Of a DNA stretch of 64,000 bases, positions 24,188-35,645 are shown piece by piece. Both the position numbers and the translations under genes were made by a program. This DNA comes from Spisula solida (taxonomy: Eukaryota > Mollusca > Bivalvia > Venerida > Mactridae). The notes under the pieces were generated by a model. It was not told where the DNA came from and did no database searches. It worked only from the letters and a program-made list of their open reading frames with translations. Position 1 is the stretch's first letter; every line of letters starts with the position of its first letter. The stretch spans positions 10,622,089 to 10,686,088 of the forward strand of contig OX365956.1 in NCBI GenBank assembly GCA_947247005.1. Reading direction: 5' to 3'.

Positions 24188-25012
24188 TATGCTCCCTGAA
24201 GAAATTCGGGGGAGCATATAGTCGCCGAAGTGTCCGTCCGTGTGTGCGACCGTCCGTCCTTCTGTTGCACTTTCTTGTCTAGGCTATTTCTCAAGAACCA
24301 CTGCTCAGATTTTAACAAAACTTCATGGATAGCTTCACTACCAAGTGGAGATGCGCATATCTTTGGCACGTTCCGGTTCGTTGATTATTCACACAGTTAT
24401 GCCCCTTGGAAGATTTGCACTATAAATTCTTGTCCACGCTATTTCTCAAGAACTACTGCTCAGATTTTAATAAAACTTCATGGATAGCTTCACTACCAAG
24501 TGGAGATGTGCATATCGTCTGCACGTTCCGGTTCGCTGATTATTCACACAGTTATGCCCCTTGGAAGATTTGCACTATAAATTATTGTCTGCGCTATTTC
24601 TCAAGAACCACTGCTCAGATTTTAACAAATCTTCATGGATTGCTTCACTACTGAGTGGAGATGCGCACATCATTAGCACGTTCCAGTTCGCTGATTATTC
24701 ACACTGTTATGCCCCTTGGAAGATTTGCACTATAAATTATTGTCTGCGCTATTTCTCAAGAACCACTGCTCAGATTTTAACAGAACTTCATGGATAGCTT
24801 CACTACCAAGTGGAGATGCGCATACCGTCAGCATGTTCTGGTTCGCTGATTATTCACACAGTTATGCCCCTTGGAAGATTTGCACTATATACTAAGTTGT
24901 ATAAAACTGTATAACATAACAATTGTCGGAAAACCAAGTTGACTTGTTTGAGCATTTTTTTCCAGTGACAAACATCCCAAGGGGAGCATTTTAAACGTCT
25001 TAGACGGCTCTT
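24188..25012 (+). repeat. TATGCTCCC clam repeat with four 155-bp units
   Basis: It starts 'ttatgctccctgaagaaatt' plus 'cgggggagcatat' and ends 'ccaaggggagcatttt' plus 'cggctcttgtt'. The motif 'tcaagaac' recurs at 24291, 24446, 24601 and 24756, an exact 155-bp period. The shared frames across units are by-products of tandem duplication. Confidence 0.85.
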
Positions 25013-26215
25013 GTTGGCTCATTAGAGGTCATAATTTGGACCTCATCTTTATGAAACTTGGTCACAATGATCATCTCCACAACTTCTAGGTCATCTTTGA
25101 TATTGGGTTATCTGGGGTCAAAAACTATGTCACAAGGTAAAATCATAGAAAAACCTTGTGTAGTCACTAAGGGTCATAATTTCGACTTAATATTTGTGAA
25201 ACTTGGCACTATGATCGTCTCAACAAAACCTAGGTCAAGTTTGATATTAGGTCATTTGGGGTCAAAAAGTAGGTCACAAGGTCAAATCATAGAAAAACCT
25301 TGTATAGTCACTAGATCTCATAATTTTGATCTAATCTTTCTAAAACTTGGTCACAATGATCATCTCAACAAAATCTAGATCAAGTTTGATATTAGGTTAT
25401 CAGGGGTCAAAAACTAGGTCACAAGGTCAAATCATAGAAAAACATTGTGTAGACACTGCAGGTCACAATGTTTGCATAATCTTTTTGAAACTTGGTCACA
25501 ATGATCATCTCAACAAAATCTAGGTCAAGTTCGAGATTTGGTCACCCTTGGTCAAAAACTAGGCCACAAGGTCACATCATAGAAAAACCTTGTGTAGTAA
25601 CTAGAGGTCATAATATAATAATTTTGACCTAATCTTTATGAAACTTGGTCACAATGATCATCTCAACAAAATCTAGGCCAAGTGTGATAATGGGTCATTT
25701 AGGGTAAAAAACTACCAGGTCACTAGATTAAATCATAGAAAAACCTTGTGTAGACACTAGAGGTCCCATTTTATGCCTCATCTTTGTGAAACTTGGTCTC
25801 AATGATCATCTTAACAAAATCTAGGTCCAGTTCAATATTGGGTCATCTGGGGTCAAAAACTGGGTCACAGGTAAAATCATATTAAACCTTGTGTAGTCAC
25901 TAGAGGTCACAGTTTTGACCTAATCTTCATGAAACTTGGTCTCAATGATCATCTCAACAAAATCTAGGTCAAGTTCGAGATTGGGTCACCCTTGGTCAAA
26001 AACTAGGCCACAAGGTCACATCATAGAAAAACCTTGTGTAGTAACTAGAGGTCCCATTTTATGCCTCATCTTTTTGAAACTTGGTCTCAATGATCATCTC
26101 AATAAAATCTAGGTCAAGTGCGATATTGGGTCAAGAACTAGGTCACTAGGTCAAATCACAGGGCTTGCATGCACTACTACGACAGGTCAGCGACCTAAGG
26201 CACAAAGGGCTCTCT
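25013..26215 (+). repeat. AGCTCACCTGT clam repeat, 5'-truncated copy
   Basis: It has about eight units of roughly 147 bp with 'aaacttggtcacaatgatca' and 'aggtcacaaggtcaaatcat'. It begins directly after the previous element's 'ctcttgttggctcattagag' junction, so the 5' head is missing. It ends near 'gacaggtcagcgacctaagg'. Confidence 0.75.
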
Positions 26216-26780
26216 TTTTTTCTGACAAAAATTGTGGCGACAGTAATGGCGAATAGTAAACATATGTCCAAAATCAGGATCCTGCCATAACTCAAACAGT
26301 TTCCAAGCTATATTTATGAAACTTGGTATGTGGGTAGAGACCAATAAGGAGATAATGTACATCAAAAATAATTTTGCTGCGGACAAAAATTGTGGTAGCT
26401 AATGATACGGAAATACTTCAAAATGTGGGATCCTACAATAACTTACAGTTTACAAGCTAGGACTATGCAACTTAGCATATGGAAAGGATTCTATAAGGAG
26501 ATTGTGTACCCATAAATATTGTTTATTCTGACAAAAAATGTGGTTGCTATGGATTCAGAAAACGTTAAATTACTTTTCTTTAACTATATCTTTGTAGAAA
26601 CCAAACATTAGCAATTTATGGTATATGCATAGAGATCAATGTTCAGATGACACCTATCAAGTAATTATTCACTTTGACAAAAATTGTGGTTGCCATGGCA
26701 ACAGAAGCATTGAAAATAATTTAAAGGTCATGGCTTCAAACCGGTAGGGGACTTCTGTATTGCTTGCAATTCTTAGTGAC
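26216..26780 (+). repeat. Dispersed 'gatcctgccataact' repeat, longer copy
   Basis: It shares with 5480-5790 the phrases 'gatcctgccataactcaaac', 'aaacttggtatgtgggtaga', 'ttgtggttgccatggcaaca' and 'tgtattgcttgcaattctta'. It holds several degenerate internal units with 'gacaaaaattgtgg'. Confidence 0.6.
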
Positions 26781-27194
26781 TTGGTAAAATTTCCTTATAT
26801 GCCAAAGATGTGGCTTGCAATGCATCAATACCAGTACCAGTTTAGCTCATCTGAACATGGAAGAAACTTGGTTAACGAGATAAACTATCAAATAGAATTG
26901 AGGATAAAGTTTGTATATGGGTCAAGTAGGGAAGAGAAAAAATTCAGCATGTCAACTCGTGACAAACCTGAATACAATGGGGCTTTTTGACATGCGCTCA
27001 CAGAATGTATGTTTATTAGAATATCTAAGTCAAGTCTGCCTAAATGCAGGGAACGTAAATAGCTAGCTAATTGATAGCTCCTGCTAAAAGCTAGATCAGC
27101 AGTAGTCAAACTATTTCGATGCAATCTATACAGGGATGTAGTGGCTGGACCGTCAGAATTTAAAAGCAGCCACTTGCAGACAGCTTATCTGTCT
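26781..27194. other. Unassigned sequence
   Basis: Short open stretches on both strands (26760-26990 plus, 26888-27124 minus) show no recognised domain. Confidence 0.4.
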
Positions 27195-27530
27195 AGGTAT
27201 CAGTATTTCCCAAAGACACTTGGGGTCTGGACCCCGCCCCCAGCTACGCACCTGGGTATATTTTTAACATCAACATTGTATACCCAGACCCATACATTAA
27301 TCACACAATCATTATTAAACGTATCCGGGACAAATAAAAAATATTCGTAAATGCTTCTCTAGCTAAATAACACAGCAGTAGAGGACGTACGCAGATTTTT
27401 GTATTAATATCAAATACATTCAACAAATGTTTGTGTGTGTACTGAATGGGTCTGGATAAAAATATTTCCAGGCGCGTAGCGGGATGGGGCGTGGTCCAGA
27501 CCCCAAGTGTCTGTGGTATTTCCAACGCTT
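27195..27530. mobile_element. MITE family C with long imperfect TIRs
   Basis: Left 'agacacttggggtctggacc' and right 'ggtccagaccccaagtgtct' are inverted. The pairing extends inward through 'cgccccca.ctacgc.cctgg' and 'acccagaccca', giving arms of about 80 bp. No transposase is present. Open frames reading 'TLGVWT' on both strands simply come from the two arms. Confidence 0.75.
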
Positions 27531-27744
27531 GGTCTTGTTATAACGACAAGCTGGGTTCAGTCTCAGTATAGACAATCATATTACCCAATCTAATTAAAAT
27601 AATATCCTAAAACCCGCTACTGGTAAGGAAGATTAAGTACTTTAGTCAGATTGTCATATTACTATATCGCTGGCACAGGCACACGGTGTCGTCAATTTAG
27701 TACCTTCCTAAATACCTGGCATTTAAGAAGATATTTTAAGTTGA

Positions 27745-27900
27745 TCGCTGGGTTACAATTAGAACGACCTTATAAGACTCATGCATATTTGAAATCTGCA
27801 TCTCAATGCGCTTCTTATGAGTCTGTTTTCATAAAAATCGGAAGTGGTCATGTTGACCTGTCAAAGTTTAAAAAGCTTGTTCTTGTTTTCTTAAAATATT
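27745..27900 (+). repeat. Dispersed repeat shared with 35520-35645
   Basis: The phrases 'cgaccttataagactcatgc', 'gcgcttcttatgagtctg', 'ggtcatgttgacc' and 'aagcttgttcttgtttt' recur in the same order at 35525-35635. The intervening 27531-27744 and 27901-28158 are unassigned. Confidence 0.55.
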
Positions 27901-28158
27901 GATTATGTACATACGACCTTCTAATTTTAAGCCAACGATATATTCGTGCCACACTTAACAGGACGGATGTCAAGATCTACCGATATGGAAATCAAACAAT
28001 ACATACTTATATACATGTATTTGATATCTCGTACCGCGATTTCTTTGTGATAAACGGGCGGAATATACAGTATCAATTTCCGCCAGAAAGTCGTGCCTTG
28101 TCGGAGATTAGATTTATAAGTGGTTTGGTATCATTACACGACGTTTGAGTATGTACAA

Positions 28159-28523
28159 TAGAGAGGTTGCGAAAGGCAACGTGTAACGTGTACGTGAATA
28201 CTATTTTGGGGGTATTTCGTCATCCAGGTATGTGTAGTTTCTACAAGTAACGGACGTGTGACAGACGAAAATATAATGTGTACTATGTCACACAGGTATG
28301 CGTACGCATGGGAAACCCAAAATGTTATCGCCGGTAGTCTCGGTGAGTTTATATAAACACTCATTATCGATTCACGAAGAAATCATGTTACAACTGCTTT
28401 GTGATGTTACACGCACACGTTGTGTTTCGCACGCAAATTTTATTTGCAACGTGTTCGTATACATGTACGGGTAGCTACACTAAATTACACGTAGTCTTAT
28501 ACGTTCGAATTGCAACCTCTCTA
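28159..28523. mobile_element. MITE family D, TAGAGAGGTTGC ends
   Basis: The 365-bp segment starts TAGAGAGGTTGC and ends GCAACCTCTCTA, a perfect 12-bp terminal inverted repeat. Subterminal 'gcaacgtgtaacgtgtacgt' is partly mirrored by 'acacgcacacgttgtg'. It has no coding capacity. Confidence 0.75.
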
Positions 28524-30026
28524 ATAACGATATCATGCGTTACGTGTTGTTATTATCCATATCTCACACTTTTCGCGACCACATTATATTGTCCGCACAA
28601 AACGAAGTTACCTCATACAATAGAAGAAGCTTAGCTCTTTAAAATGAGGCATTGGTCATTAAAAAGGGATGACAAACAAAGTGTTTAATGCAAACTAACA
28701 TAATCTGCTGCATGCTATTATAATCATGAGACTTCGGTATCCACTGTTTGGGTATAATATACTACCAAGTCTAGTTCATAAGGTACTCCATGGCCTGTGT
28801 TTTGTGGGGCGACAGGAAGTTGAGTTTTGGCGAGACACCATTTATTTGGCACTATCAAAGGAAAAAGACGTGTCTATTTTTGTCGACACTATATAAATAT
28901 GCGTTTAGCTTCAATTTTGATCCCTTTTTGATAATTTTGAGTTCTGCTTTTCCATAATACCAAACACAAGACAATGCAGTGAAAGCGGCCGCGAACACAC
29001 CAAGCTAAACTAACTTCAACTTTGCATTTTGCCAATCATCATAACCCTTTCAAGAATAGCAGACCCGTCTCAATTATAACTTCCGCTAAGATTGAACATT
29101 TGCTGATCTCCTCAGAGGCGACACATATTTTTCAATTAGAGTTCCGTAGTCGCATATTTATACAGCCCCTAGATCTTTGCCTGTGCTCTTTGTTTTGCTC
29201 GGCATTGAGCAGATGAACACCGCAGTTTTCTGGAATTATGCATCTAACATTTTCGAAATAATTAGATGAAAGTTGCTATGGCTACCTACGCAACCACTCG
29301 ACTTTGGGTTAATGGATTTGTCATAGATATCACTGAACCAATGTGCTTGACGATTGCAGGTTTTAACAATGTTGGGTTGTTTTTAATCTTATGTACCATT
29401 TCACCAAAACAAGCAGTTGAACGCATAGCCTCCTTCTTGTGACAAATATTACTGATTGTCTTCACAGATATGGGTAATTCATTATCTACAAATACTTTTT
29501 GATGATTTGTCTGACCCCCCCCCCCCTCCCCAAATCAAACCATAGTGCACATATGATACAAAGTGAGTGCATATACTACTTAACACATTTTCTTAAATAG
29601 TTTCTTAAATAGATAGAGATAAATCGATTTAATTGTGTTTTATTTGCCTCGACGATGTGCTCCCGATTGAAATTAATGATCTATCAGGACATCGGGAACA
29701 GGTTTCCCCTGGGCTAGGTGAATAGAAGACATGAGACAGTTTGTGATATCGGAAGTATTTGTGATGAATTGGGAGAACATCGCCTCAGTGGGACTTTGGT
29801 ATGGCAAAATCCATTGTCTGTTTTGTTCAAATATAAGTTGAACACCTTTCGTACAATAATTGCATTACAAATTTTCTCTGAAGCATGCCTACCCTATGTG
29901 CTCTGTGTATTGGTGGACATGATATAATCCCAAGACGTATTTAGTAAAGTCAGAAATTTGTTCGCCTCGTTCTTCCGTTATGTATCCGTCCAAATATGAG
30001 AATGTGGGAGTCGCTTGAGGGAGTCG
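28524..30026. other. Unassigned intergenic stretch
   Basis: No gene recognised. A C12 homopolymer run lies at 29515-29526. Several short open stretches (29022-29216, 29718-29927) lack family features. Confidence 0.4.
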
Positions 30027-31892
30027 CAACAACAACAACCTATGTACAACCTCCCCAGAGCGACCCTCTGCAGAACAACAACCTATGTACAACCTCCCCA
30101 GAGCGACCCTCTGTAGAACAACAACCTATGTACAACCTCCCCAGAGCGACCCTCTGTAGAACAACAACCTCTGTACAACCTCCCCAGAGCGACCCTCTGT
30201 ATAACAACAACCTATGTACAACCTCCCCAGAGCGACCCTCTGTAGAACAACAACCTATGTACAACCTCCCCAGAGCGACCCTCTGTAGAACAACAACCTA
30301 TGTACAACCTCCCCAGAGCGACCCTCTGTAGAACAACAACCTCTGTACAACCTCCCCAGAGCGACTCTCTGTATAACAACGACCTATGTACAACCTCCCC
30401 AGAGCGACCCTCTGTATAACAACAACCTATGTACAACCTCCCCAGAGCGACCCTCTGTAGAACAACAACCTATGTACAACCTCCCCAGAGCGACCCTCTG
30501 TAGAACAACAACCTCTGTACAACCTCCCCAGAGCGACTCTCTGTAGAACAACAACCTCTGTACAACCTCCCCAGAGCGACTCTCTGTATAACAACGACCT
30601 ATGTACAACCTCCCCAGAGCGACCCTCTGTAGAACAACAACCTATGTACAACCTCCCCAGAGCGACTCTCTGTATAACAACGACCTATGTACAACCTCCC
30701 CAGAGCGACTCTCTGTATAACAACGACCTATGTACAACCTCCCCAGAGCGACTCTCTGTATAACAACGACCTATGTACAACCTCCCCAGAGCGACTCTCT
30801 GTATAACAACGACCTATGTACAACCTCCCCAGAGCGACTCTCTGTATAACAACGACCTATGTACAACCTCCCCAGAGCGACCCTCTGTATAACAACAACC
30901 TATGTACAACCTCCCCAGAGCGACCCTCTGTAGAACAACAACCTATGTACAACCTCCCCAGAGCGACTCTCTGTATAACAACGACCTATGTACAACCTCC
31001 CCAGAGCGACTCTCTGTATAACAACGACCTATGTACAACCTCCCCAGAGCGACCATCTGTAGAACAACGACCTATGTACAACCTCCCCAGAGCGACTCTC
31101 TGTATAACAACGACCTATGTACAACCTCCCCAGAGCGACCATCTGTAGAACAACGACCTATGTACAACCTCCCCAGAGTGACCCTCTGCAGACCAACAAC
31201 CTATGTACAACCTCCCCAGAGCGACTCTCTGTATAACAACGACCTATGTACAACCTCCCCAGAGCGACCATCTGTAGAACAACGACCTATGTACAACCTC
31301 CCCAGAGCGACCCTTTGCAGAACAACAACCTATGAACAACCTCCCCAGAGCGACTCTCTGTATAACAACGACCTATGTACAACCTCCCCAGAGCGACCAC
31401 CTGTAGAACAACAACCTCTGTACAACCTCCCCAGAGCGACCCTCTGCAGAACAACAACCTATGTACAACCTCCCCAGAGCGACTCTCTGTATAACAACGA
31501 CCTATGTACAACCTCCCCAGAGCGACTCTCTGTATAACAACGACCTATGTACAACCTCCCCAGAGCGACTCTGTAGAACAACAACCTATGTACAACCTCC
31601 CCAGAGCGACTCTCTGTATAACAACGACCTATGTACAACCTCCCCAGAGCGACTCTCTGTATAACAACGACCTATGTACAACCTCCCCAGAGCGACCACC
31701 TGTAGAACAACAACCTCTGTACAACCTCCCCAGAGCGACCCTCTGCAGAACAACGACCTATGTACAACCTCCCCAGAGCGACTCTCTGTATAACAACGAC
31801 CTATGTACAACCTCCCCAGAGCGACTCTGTAGAACAACAACCTATGTACAACCTCCCCAGAGCGACCCTCTGTAGAACAACAACCTTTCAAC
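30027..31892. repeat. 43-bp minisatellite, about 43 units in two main variants
   Basis: Each unit contains 'tatgtacaacctccccagag' followed by CGACCCTCTGTAG or CGACTCTCTGTATA and AACAACAACC or AACAACGACC. Period 43 is not a multiple of 3 and stop codons are rare in some variants, so several overlapping frames are open on both strands. None looks like a real protein. The two variant types are interspersed non-randomly. 'tctctgtataacaacgacc' units cluster at about 30660-30870 and alternate further on, which suggests higher-order duplication. Confidence 0.95.
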
Positions 31893-31939
31893 AACACATT
31901 CACGATTTCCCTTAGGTAATATTTACTCTTCATTTAACC

Positions 31940-32010
31940 TATATAGAGCAACAACCTCTACACAAGGCCAATATTTGCATATCCCACAGGGTGTTGCTCT
32001 ACAGAGGTTA
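31940..32010. repeat. Short hairpin segment next to the 43-bp array
   Basis: 'agagcaacaacctctaca' is mirrored by 'gttgctctacagaggtt' about 45 bp later. A diverged relative is at about 15751-15815. Its arms resemble part of the 43-bp unit (agag...acaacctctgtac), so the array may derive from such an element. Confidence 0.4.
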
Positions 32011-32128
32011 TACGGTATTTTCTTCAGGGGAACATAGATATGATTGTTTTATAAGTGGAGTTTAATTGCTGTATGTATACGTACTTGTAAACTGAAACTG
32101 ATCATCATTTAGTTTCCCGCGTTCAATT

Positions 32129-32902
32129 ATAGTGCGAACAATTTAACGTGGTCCTCGACCTTTTATGTATTACAAATTCGTGTATTACAAGGTTCCTGTA
32201 CGGAATATATCCACGAGAAATTCATGTATTACAAGGTTCCTGTACGGAATATATTCACGAGAAATTCATGTATTACAAGGTTCATGTACGGAATATATCC
32301 ACGAGAAATTCATGTATTACAAGGTTCCTGTACGGAATATATCCACGAGAAATTAATGTATTACAAGGTTCCTGTAAGGAATATATCCACGAGAAATTCG
32401 TGTATTACAAGGTTCATGTACGGAATATATTCACGAGAAATTCGTGTATTACAAGGTTCCTGTACGGAATATATCCACGAGAAATTCGTGTATTACAAGG
32501 TTCCTGTACGGAATATATCCACGAGAAATTCATGTATTACAAGATTCCTGTACGGAATATATCCACGAGAAATTCGTGTATTACAAGGTTCCTGTACGGA
32601 ATATATCCACGAGAAATTCGTGTATTACAAGGTTCCTGTACGGAATATATCCACGAGAAGTTCGTGTATTACAAGATTCCTGTACGGAATATATCCACGA
32701 GAAATTCGTGTATTACAAGGTTCCTGTACGGAATATATCCACGAGAAATTCATGTATTACAGGTGAATAAGGTCGTTGAGTACCTTCTATACATGTACAT
32801 ATTCCAGATTTGTTCCGCTTATAGATCTTTATAGACAATAAATCAACTGTTACATTATGCTGACAGAAGGTTTGAGGAGCATGCTTATTTGTTCGTCAAT
32901 AT
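32129..32902 (+). mobile_element. MITE family A copy 3, carrying an internal 44-bp minisatellite
   Basis: The left end 'atagtgcgaacaatttaacg' and right end 'ttatttgttcgtcaatat' are imperfect inverted repeats. The pairing continues through 'gtcctcgacc' and 'ggtttgaggagca'. The order of parts matches the short copies at 8984 and 16683, including 'caactgttacattatgctga' before the right end. Here, however, the segment around 'tattacaaggt' is amplified about 13 times. The element ends 104 bp before the putative signal-peptide ATG at 33006. Confidence 0.75.
32164..32762. repeat. 44-bp minisatellite inside MITE A
   Basis: About 13.6 units carry 'gtattacaaggttcctgtac' and 'ggaatatatccacgagaaat'. Variation is mainly TTCATG/TTCGTG, CCTGTA/CATGTA and ATCC/ATTC. 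Because 44 is not a multiple of 3, several frames stay open (up to 228 codons), but they are artefacts of the repeat. Confidence 0.93.
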
Positions 32903-32906
32903 AGAT

Positions 32907-32917
32907 CTATATAATGA
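32907..32917 (+). promoter_or_regulatory. TATA-like motif upstream of the Ig gene
   Basis: A TATATAA-like sequence lies about 90-100 bp before the ATG at 33006, just outside the MITE end. Spacing would allow a 5' UTR of roughly 65 bases. In AT-rich DNA such motifs arise by chance, so this is weak. Confidence 0.2.
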
Positions 32918-33005
32918 TATAAGTGTCAGAACAATGTCATAGCAGTGTCCTAAGACGGGGTTTGATTGTTTATTGACTGATCAGCAACATAAAATATGTG
33001 TTAGC

Positions 33006-33051
33006 ATGATCTTACTATTAGTGAGCGTGTTAGGACTTTACATTTTTGCCG
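33006..33051 (+). CDS. Ig/FN3 receptor gene, exon 1 (signal peptide)
   Basis: ATG opens MILLLVSVLGLYIFAG, a classic hydrophobic signal sequence, and the exon stops after one base of the next codon at a strong donor (G|GTAAGT). A first exon that encodes only a signal peptide and ends in phase 1 is the standard design of secreted and membrane Ig-superfamily genes. The next exon in phase is the microexon at 34781. Too short for similarity search to settle. The call rests on hydrophobicity, the donor and phase agreement with five later junctions. An alternative upstream start is not excluded. Confidence 0.6.
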
Positions 33052-33203
33052 GTAAGTGCTAAATAGAAAGTAAATAAATCATTCAATTGTCGACCATGAT
33101 ACTGTGGAGTTTAATTATTTTTTTACAAAATTAGGTTAACATAATTACACGGTAGCTGCACTTTATAAATTCGTTATCCTCACTTTTCTAGAGATGACTA
33201 ATC

Positions 33204-33460
33204 TACGAGAGCTGATCCAGAACTACGTGGACTTTTGCTCTAATCATAACACTATTAATATACTTTCATAACTGTGGACCATGTAATAGTGATACAGTAC
33301 TTATTTCACAAGTATACCAAATTTCATTCGGATATGATCATAAATAACGTAATAAGATTTAAGCCAACAATAGTATAAAGCCGCTTTTGTGTAATTTCCA
33401 TACCGATCTGTTCTAAATTTTTAGAGGGAAACTCCACGTATTTCTGGATCACCCCTCGTA
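33204..33460. mobile_element. Mariner-like MITE (ACGAG...TGATCCAGAA ends)
   Basis: The 257-bp segment is flanked by TA and has TIRs of about 28 bp: left 'tacgagagctgatccagaac' with 'tacgtggac', right 'gtatttctggatcacccctc' with 'gta'. This resembles Tc1/mariner terminal structure. No transposase is present, so it is non-autonomous. Confidence 0.65.
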
Positions 33461-33589
33461 AATGTCAATACACTCCACAATTTGACAACAATTTTAATGT
33501 TACAATGTTCAACATATGTTTAATGTTACAATGATCAACATATCTTACTTACTATCATCTATTATATATAAGTAATCATCACCAAGTCA

Positions 33590-33910
33590 ACATTCCCCTA
33601 TCCAATAATTTGGGGGATATAAATTCGCCCTTGTCCGTCCCAAAACGTTGTGTCGTCTAAGACTTTATAGGAATATTTGTTCGGATCCGACCGGTATTGG
33701 CCGAGGTATTGCCCACAAAATGATGAAAATGTGAAACAATTTGCCTTGTGTCTTCCGTACCTTGATTAGTAATTAAGGTCATTTTGATACCGACTTCAAA
33801 CTTCATAGGAATATTAGTCATCATGCATTGTTTCGCACATAGCATTCACTCACAGTCTTTCGGACAGACATTAAAACCAAGGTCACGTCTATGATGTTTT
33901 ACACCAAGCA
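33590..33910. repeat. Decayed clam repeat ('ttccccctatccaata')
   Basis: The head 'cattcccctatccaataatt' plus 'tgggggatataaattcgccc' has the same design (C-run, G-run, then 'cgtcc') as the other clam repeats. The body is unlike the other families here. 33911-34320 is unassigned. Confidence 0.4.
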
Positions 33911-34324
33911 CGTAAAAGAATCAGCGATGCTTCTGGAACTGGAGCATCTTCTGTATTATGCATTATCCCTCAAAACAAAAATGACTAACCTCCTCTGGCA
34001 ACCCTTTGCGTGTAAGGCAGCTTTGTTGGTTGAAGGCAGCGGAATCAAGTTTTGTTGACTTCAGTAGGGTACGTGTTTGTTTTGTTAATGAGTTTTCCGT
34101 TGATTTAAGAGTGATTACTTACAGATATCGTTAACGCGATGAATAAACATTCAATATATACAATTTATGTACACACAAGTGCAATATTAATATAATAACG
34201 CACGTATATATAGGGTTAGTTTAGAGGTCAAAATATAAGGTGCATATACCAAGTAATATAAATATCCAATATGAAATGACAAAGAGCAGGCTCTACAGAG
34301 CGGACACGATTCACATGCCTATTT

Positions 34325-34735
34325 GAGCCTTTTAATGTTTGACCTCTAAGTATGACATTGACCTTTCAGGTAGGGACCTGGGTCTTGCGCATGACACACT
34401 GCCTTCATGTGGTGAACATTTTAACCAAACAATTTTAAAATCCATTAAAAAACAACAAAGTTGCAGAGCCGCCACGACTTGTGTGCCTATATAACCTTTG
34501 ACCTCTATGTATGACCTTGACCTTTGAGCTAGGGCCCTGGGTTTCGCGCATGACACACCGTCTTGGTGTGGTGAAAATTTGTGACCAAGCGATTTTAAAA
34601 TCCAGTAAGAAACGACACAGTTACAGAGCGGACACGATTTTGCTAACAGACAAACAGACCGACCTACCCACACGGTGACTCAAGTATACCCCCTTCAAAC
34701 TTTGTACGGGGGGGGGGGGGTATAAAATACTGCTA
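34325..34735 (-). repeat. Clam repeat with two 'gacctttga...agggacctgggt' units
   Basis: Two units of about 130 bp share 'tgacattgacctttcaggta'-like starts, 'cgcatgacaca', 'gtggtgaa' and 'gcggacacgatt'. It ends in a G12 run near 34710 followed by 'tataaaa'. The minus-strand open frame across it is incidental. It lies about 50 bp upstream of the microexon acceptor. Confidence 0.6.
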
Positions 34736-34780
34736 TCGTGAAATGCTGAAGCTCTAAATACGTTGTTTTTTACATTTCAG

Positions 34781-34810
34781 GATTACAGGCAATAAACGGT
34801 AAAACTGATG
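34781..34810 (+). CDS. Ig/FN3 receptor gene, exon 2 (30-bp microexon)
   Basis: A strong acceptor (pyrimidine-rich 'ttttttacatttcag') and strong donor (GATG|GTAAGT) bound exactly 30 bases, phase 1 at both ends, encoding LQAINGKTD plus split Gly codons. Joined to exon 1 it gives ...IFAGLQAINGKTDG. The exon would supply a short linker between the signal-peptide cleavage site and the first Ig domain. It is symmetrical, so it could be skipped without changing the frame. Both splice signals and phase agree; no other evidence is possible from sequence alone. Confidence 0.6.
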
Positions 34811-34859
34811 GTAAGTACTGCTAAATTTTTTAAGGGACAACATACCTAAGGGACGTACA

Positions 34860-35100
34860 TAGGACGGATGTTTGTAAAACACATACTACATTTGTAGTAT
34901 CCATATGCCCCCATGACAGCCCAATAGTAAGAAATGGTAAAAGTCACAGTGACCTTGACCTTCAATCTACTGACCTCAAAATCAATAGGGGTCATTTACT
35001 GTTAATGACCAACTCTCATGTAAAGGGCAAAGCGTTCCTGAGGTATTCAACATGTAGCATCTGCTGGGTTATATTGTAACGGTTGTTGGGTGCATAAAGA
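34860..35100 (-). repeat. ATGCCCCCC clam repeat, 5'-truncated minus-strand copy
   Basis: Read on the minus strand it ends 'ctgtcatgggggcatatgg' plus a variant of 'gttttacaaacatc', like 12144-12695. It retains 'gacccctattgattttgagg' in reverse. A (GTCC)n run lies nearby at 35229-35257. Confidence 0.65.
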
Positions 35101-35519
35101 AAGGTAATTGGATAATTATGCACAAACTAAACCTTGTATGTTGTCATTAGAGTGGAATGGCATATATAAGGCCATTAAATCACCCTTAGTGGTGAGCAAG
35201 CTTTTAACTGACGGGATTTGTTGGTGTTCGTCCGTCCGTCCGTCCGTCCGTCCGTCACGTTACAATATAAGTCCTTGTTCATTATTATGTTAGTCCATGT
35301 AATCAGCATGTATGCTCTATATGCCTGTCGTGCTGGGCTGTTCTGTTGCATGCTGCCTTCCCTGTTTATTACATGAATCGTTTTACATGCAGGGGTAGGT
35401 ATTCATACGCAAATGTCCCCACCATGTAGCTAGCTATTTACGAATTTCTGAGCAGTATTGTTCCTCCAGCCTAAATATTTCGCTGGCTTAGAATGAGAAG
35501 GTGGTATGCACTACATGTA

Positions 35520-35645
35520 CTTACGACCTTATAAGACTCATACATATTTGCAATCAACATCACAAGGCGCTTCTTATGAGCACATTTACATGAAAAATGT
35601 AACAGGTCATGTTGACCAAACTGAAGCTTGTTTTTCCATAGGTAA
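35520..35645 (+). repeat. Dispersed repeat, second copy of 27745-27900
   Basis: 'acgaccttataagactcata' and 'gcgcttcttatgagcac' with 'caggtcatgttgacc' match the first copy. The rest of 35101-36390 is unassigned intron with a short (TA)n at about 35728. Confidence 0.5.

Noticed and set aside
24230..24797. Three similar frames suggesting a gene family
   Set aside because: They are the same segment of a 155-bp unit repeated four times within a dispersed element.
30027..31892. Open frames of 74-168 codons on both strands
   Set aside because: They follow from the 43-bp period and low stop content, and different frames give the same cyclic peptide.
32148..32834. 228-codon plus-strand frame with repeats
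   Set aside because: It is the 44-bp minisatellite inside a MITE and the repeated peptides are frame-cycled copies.
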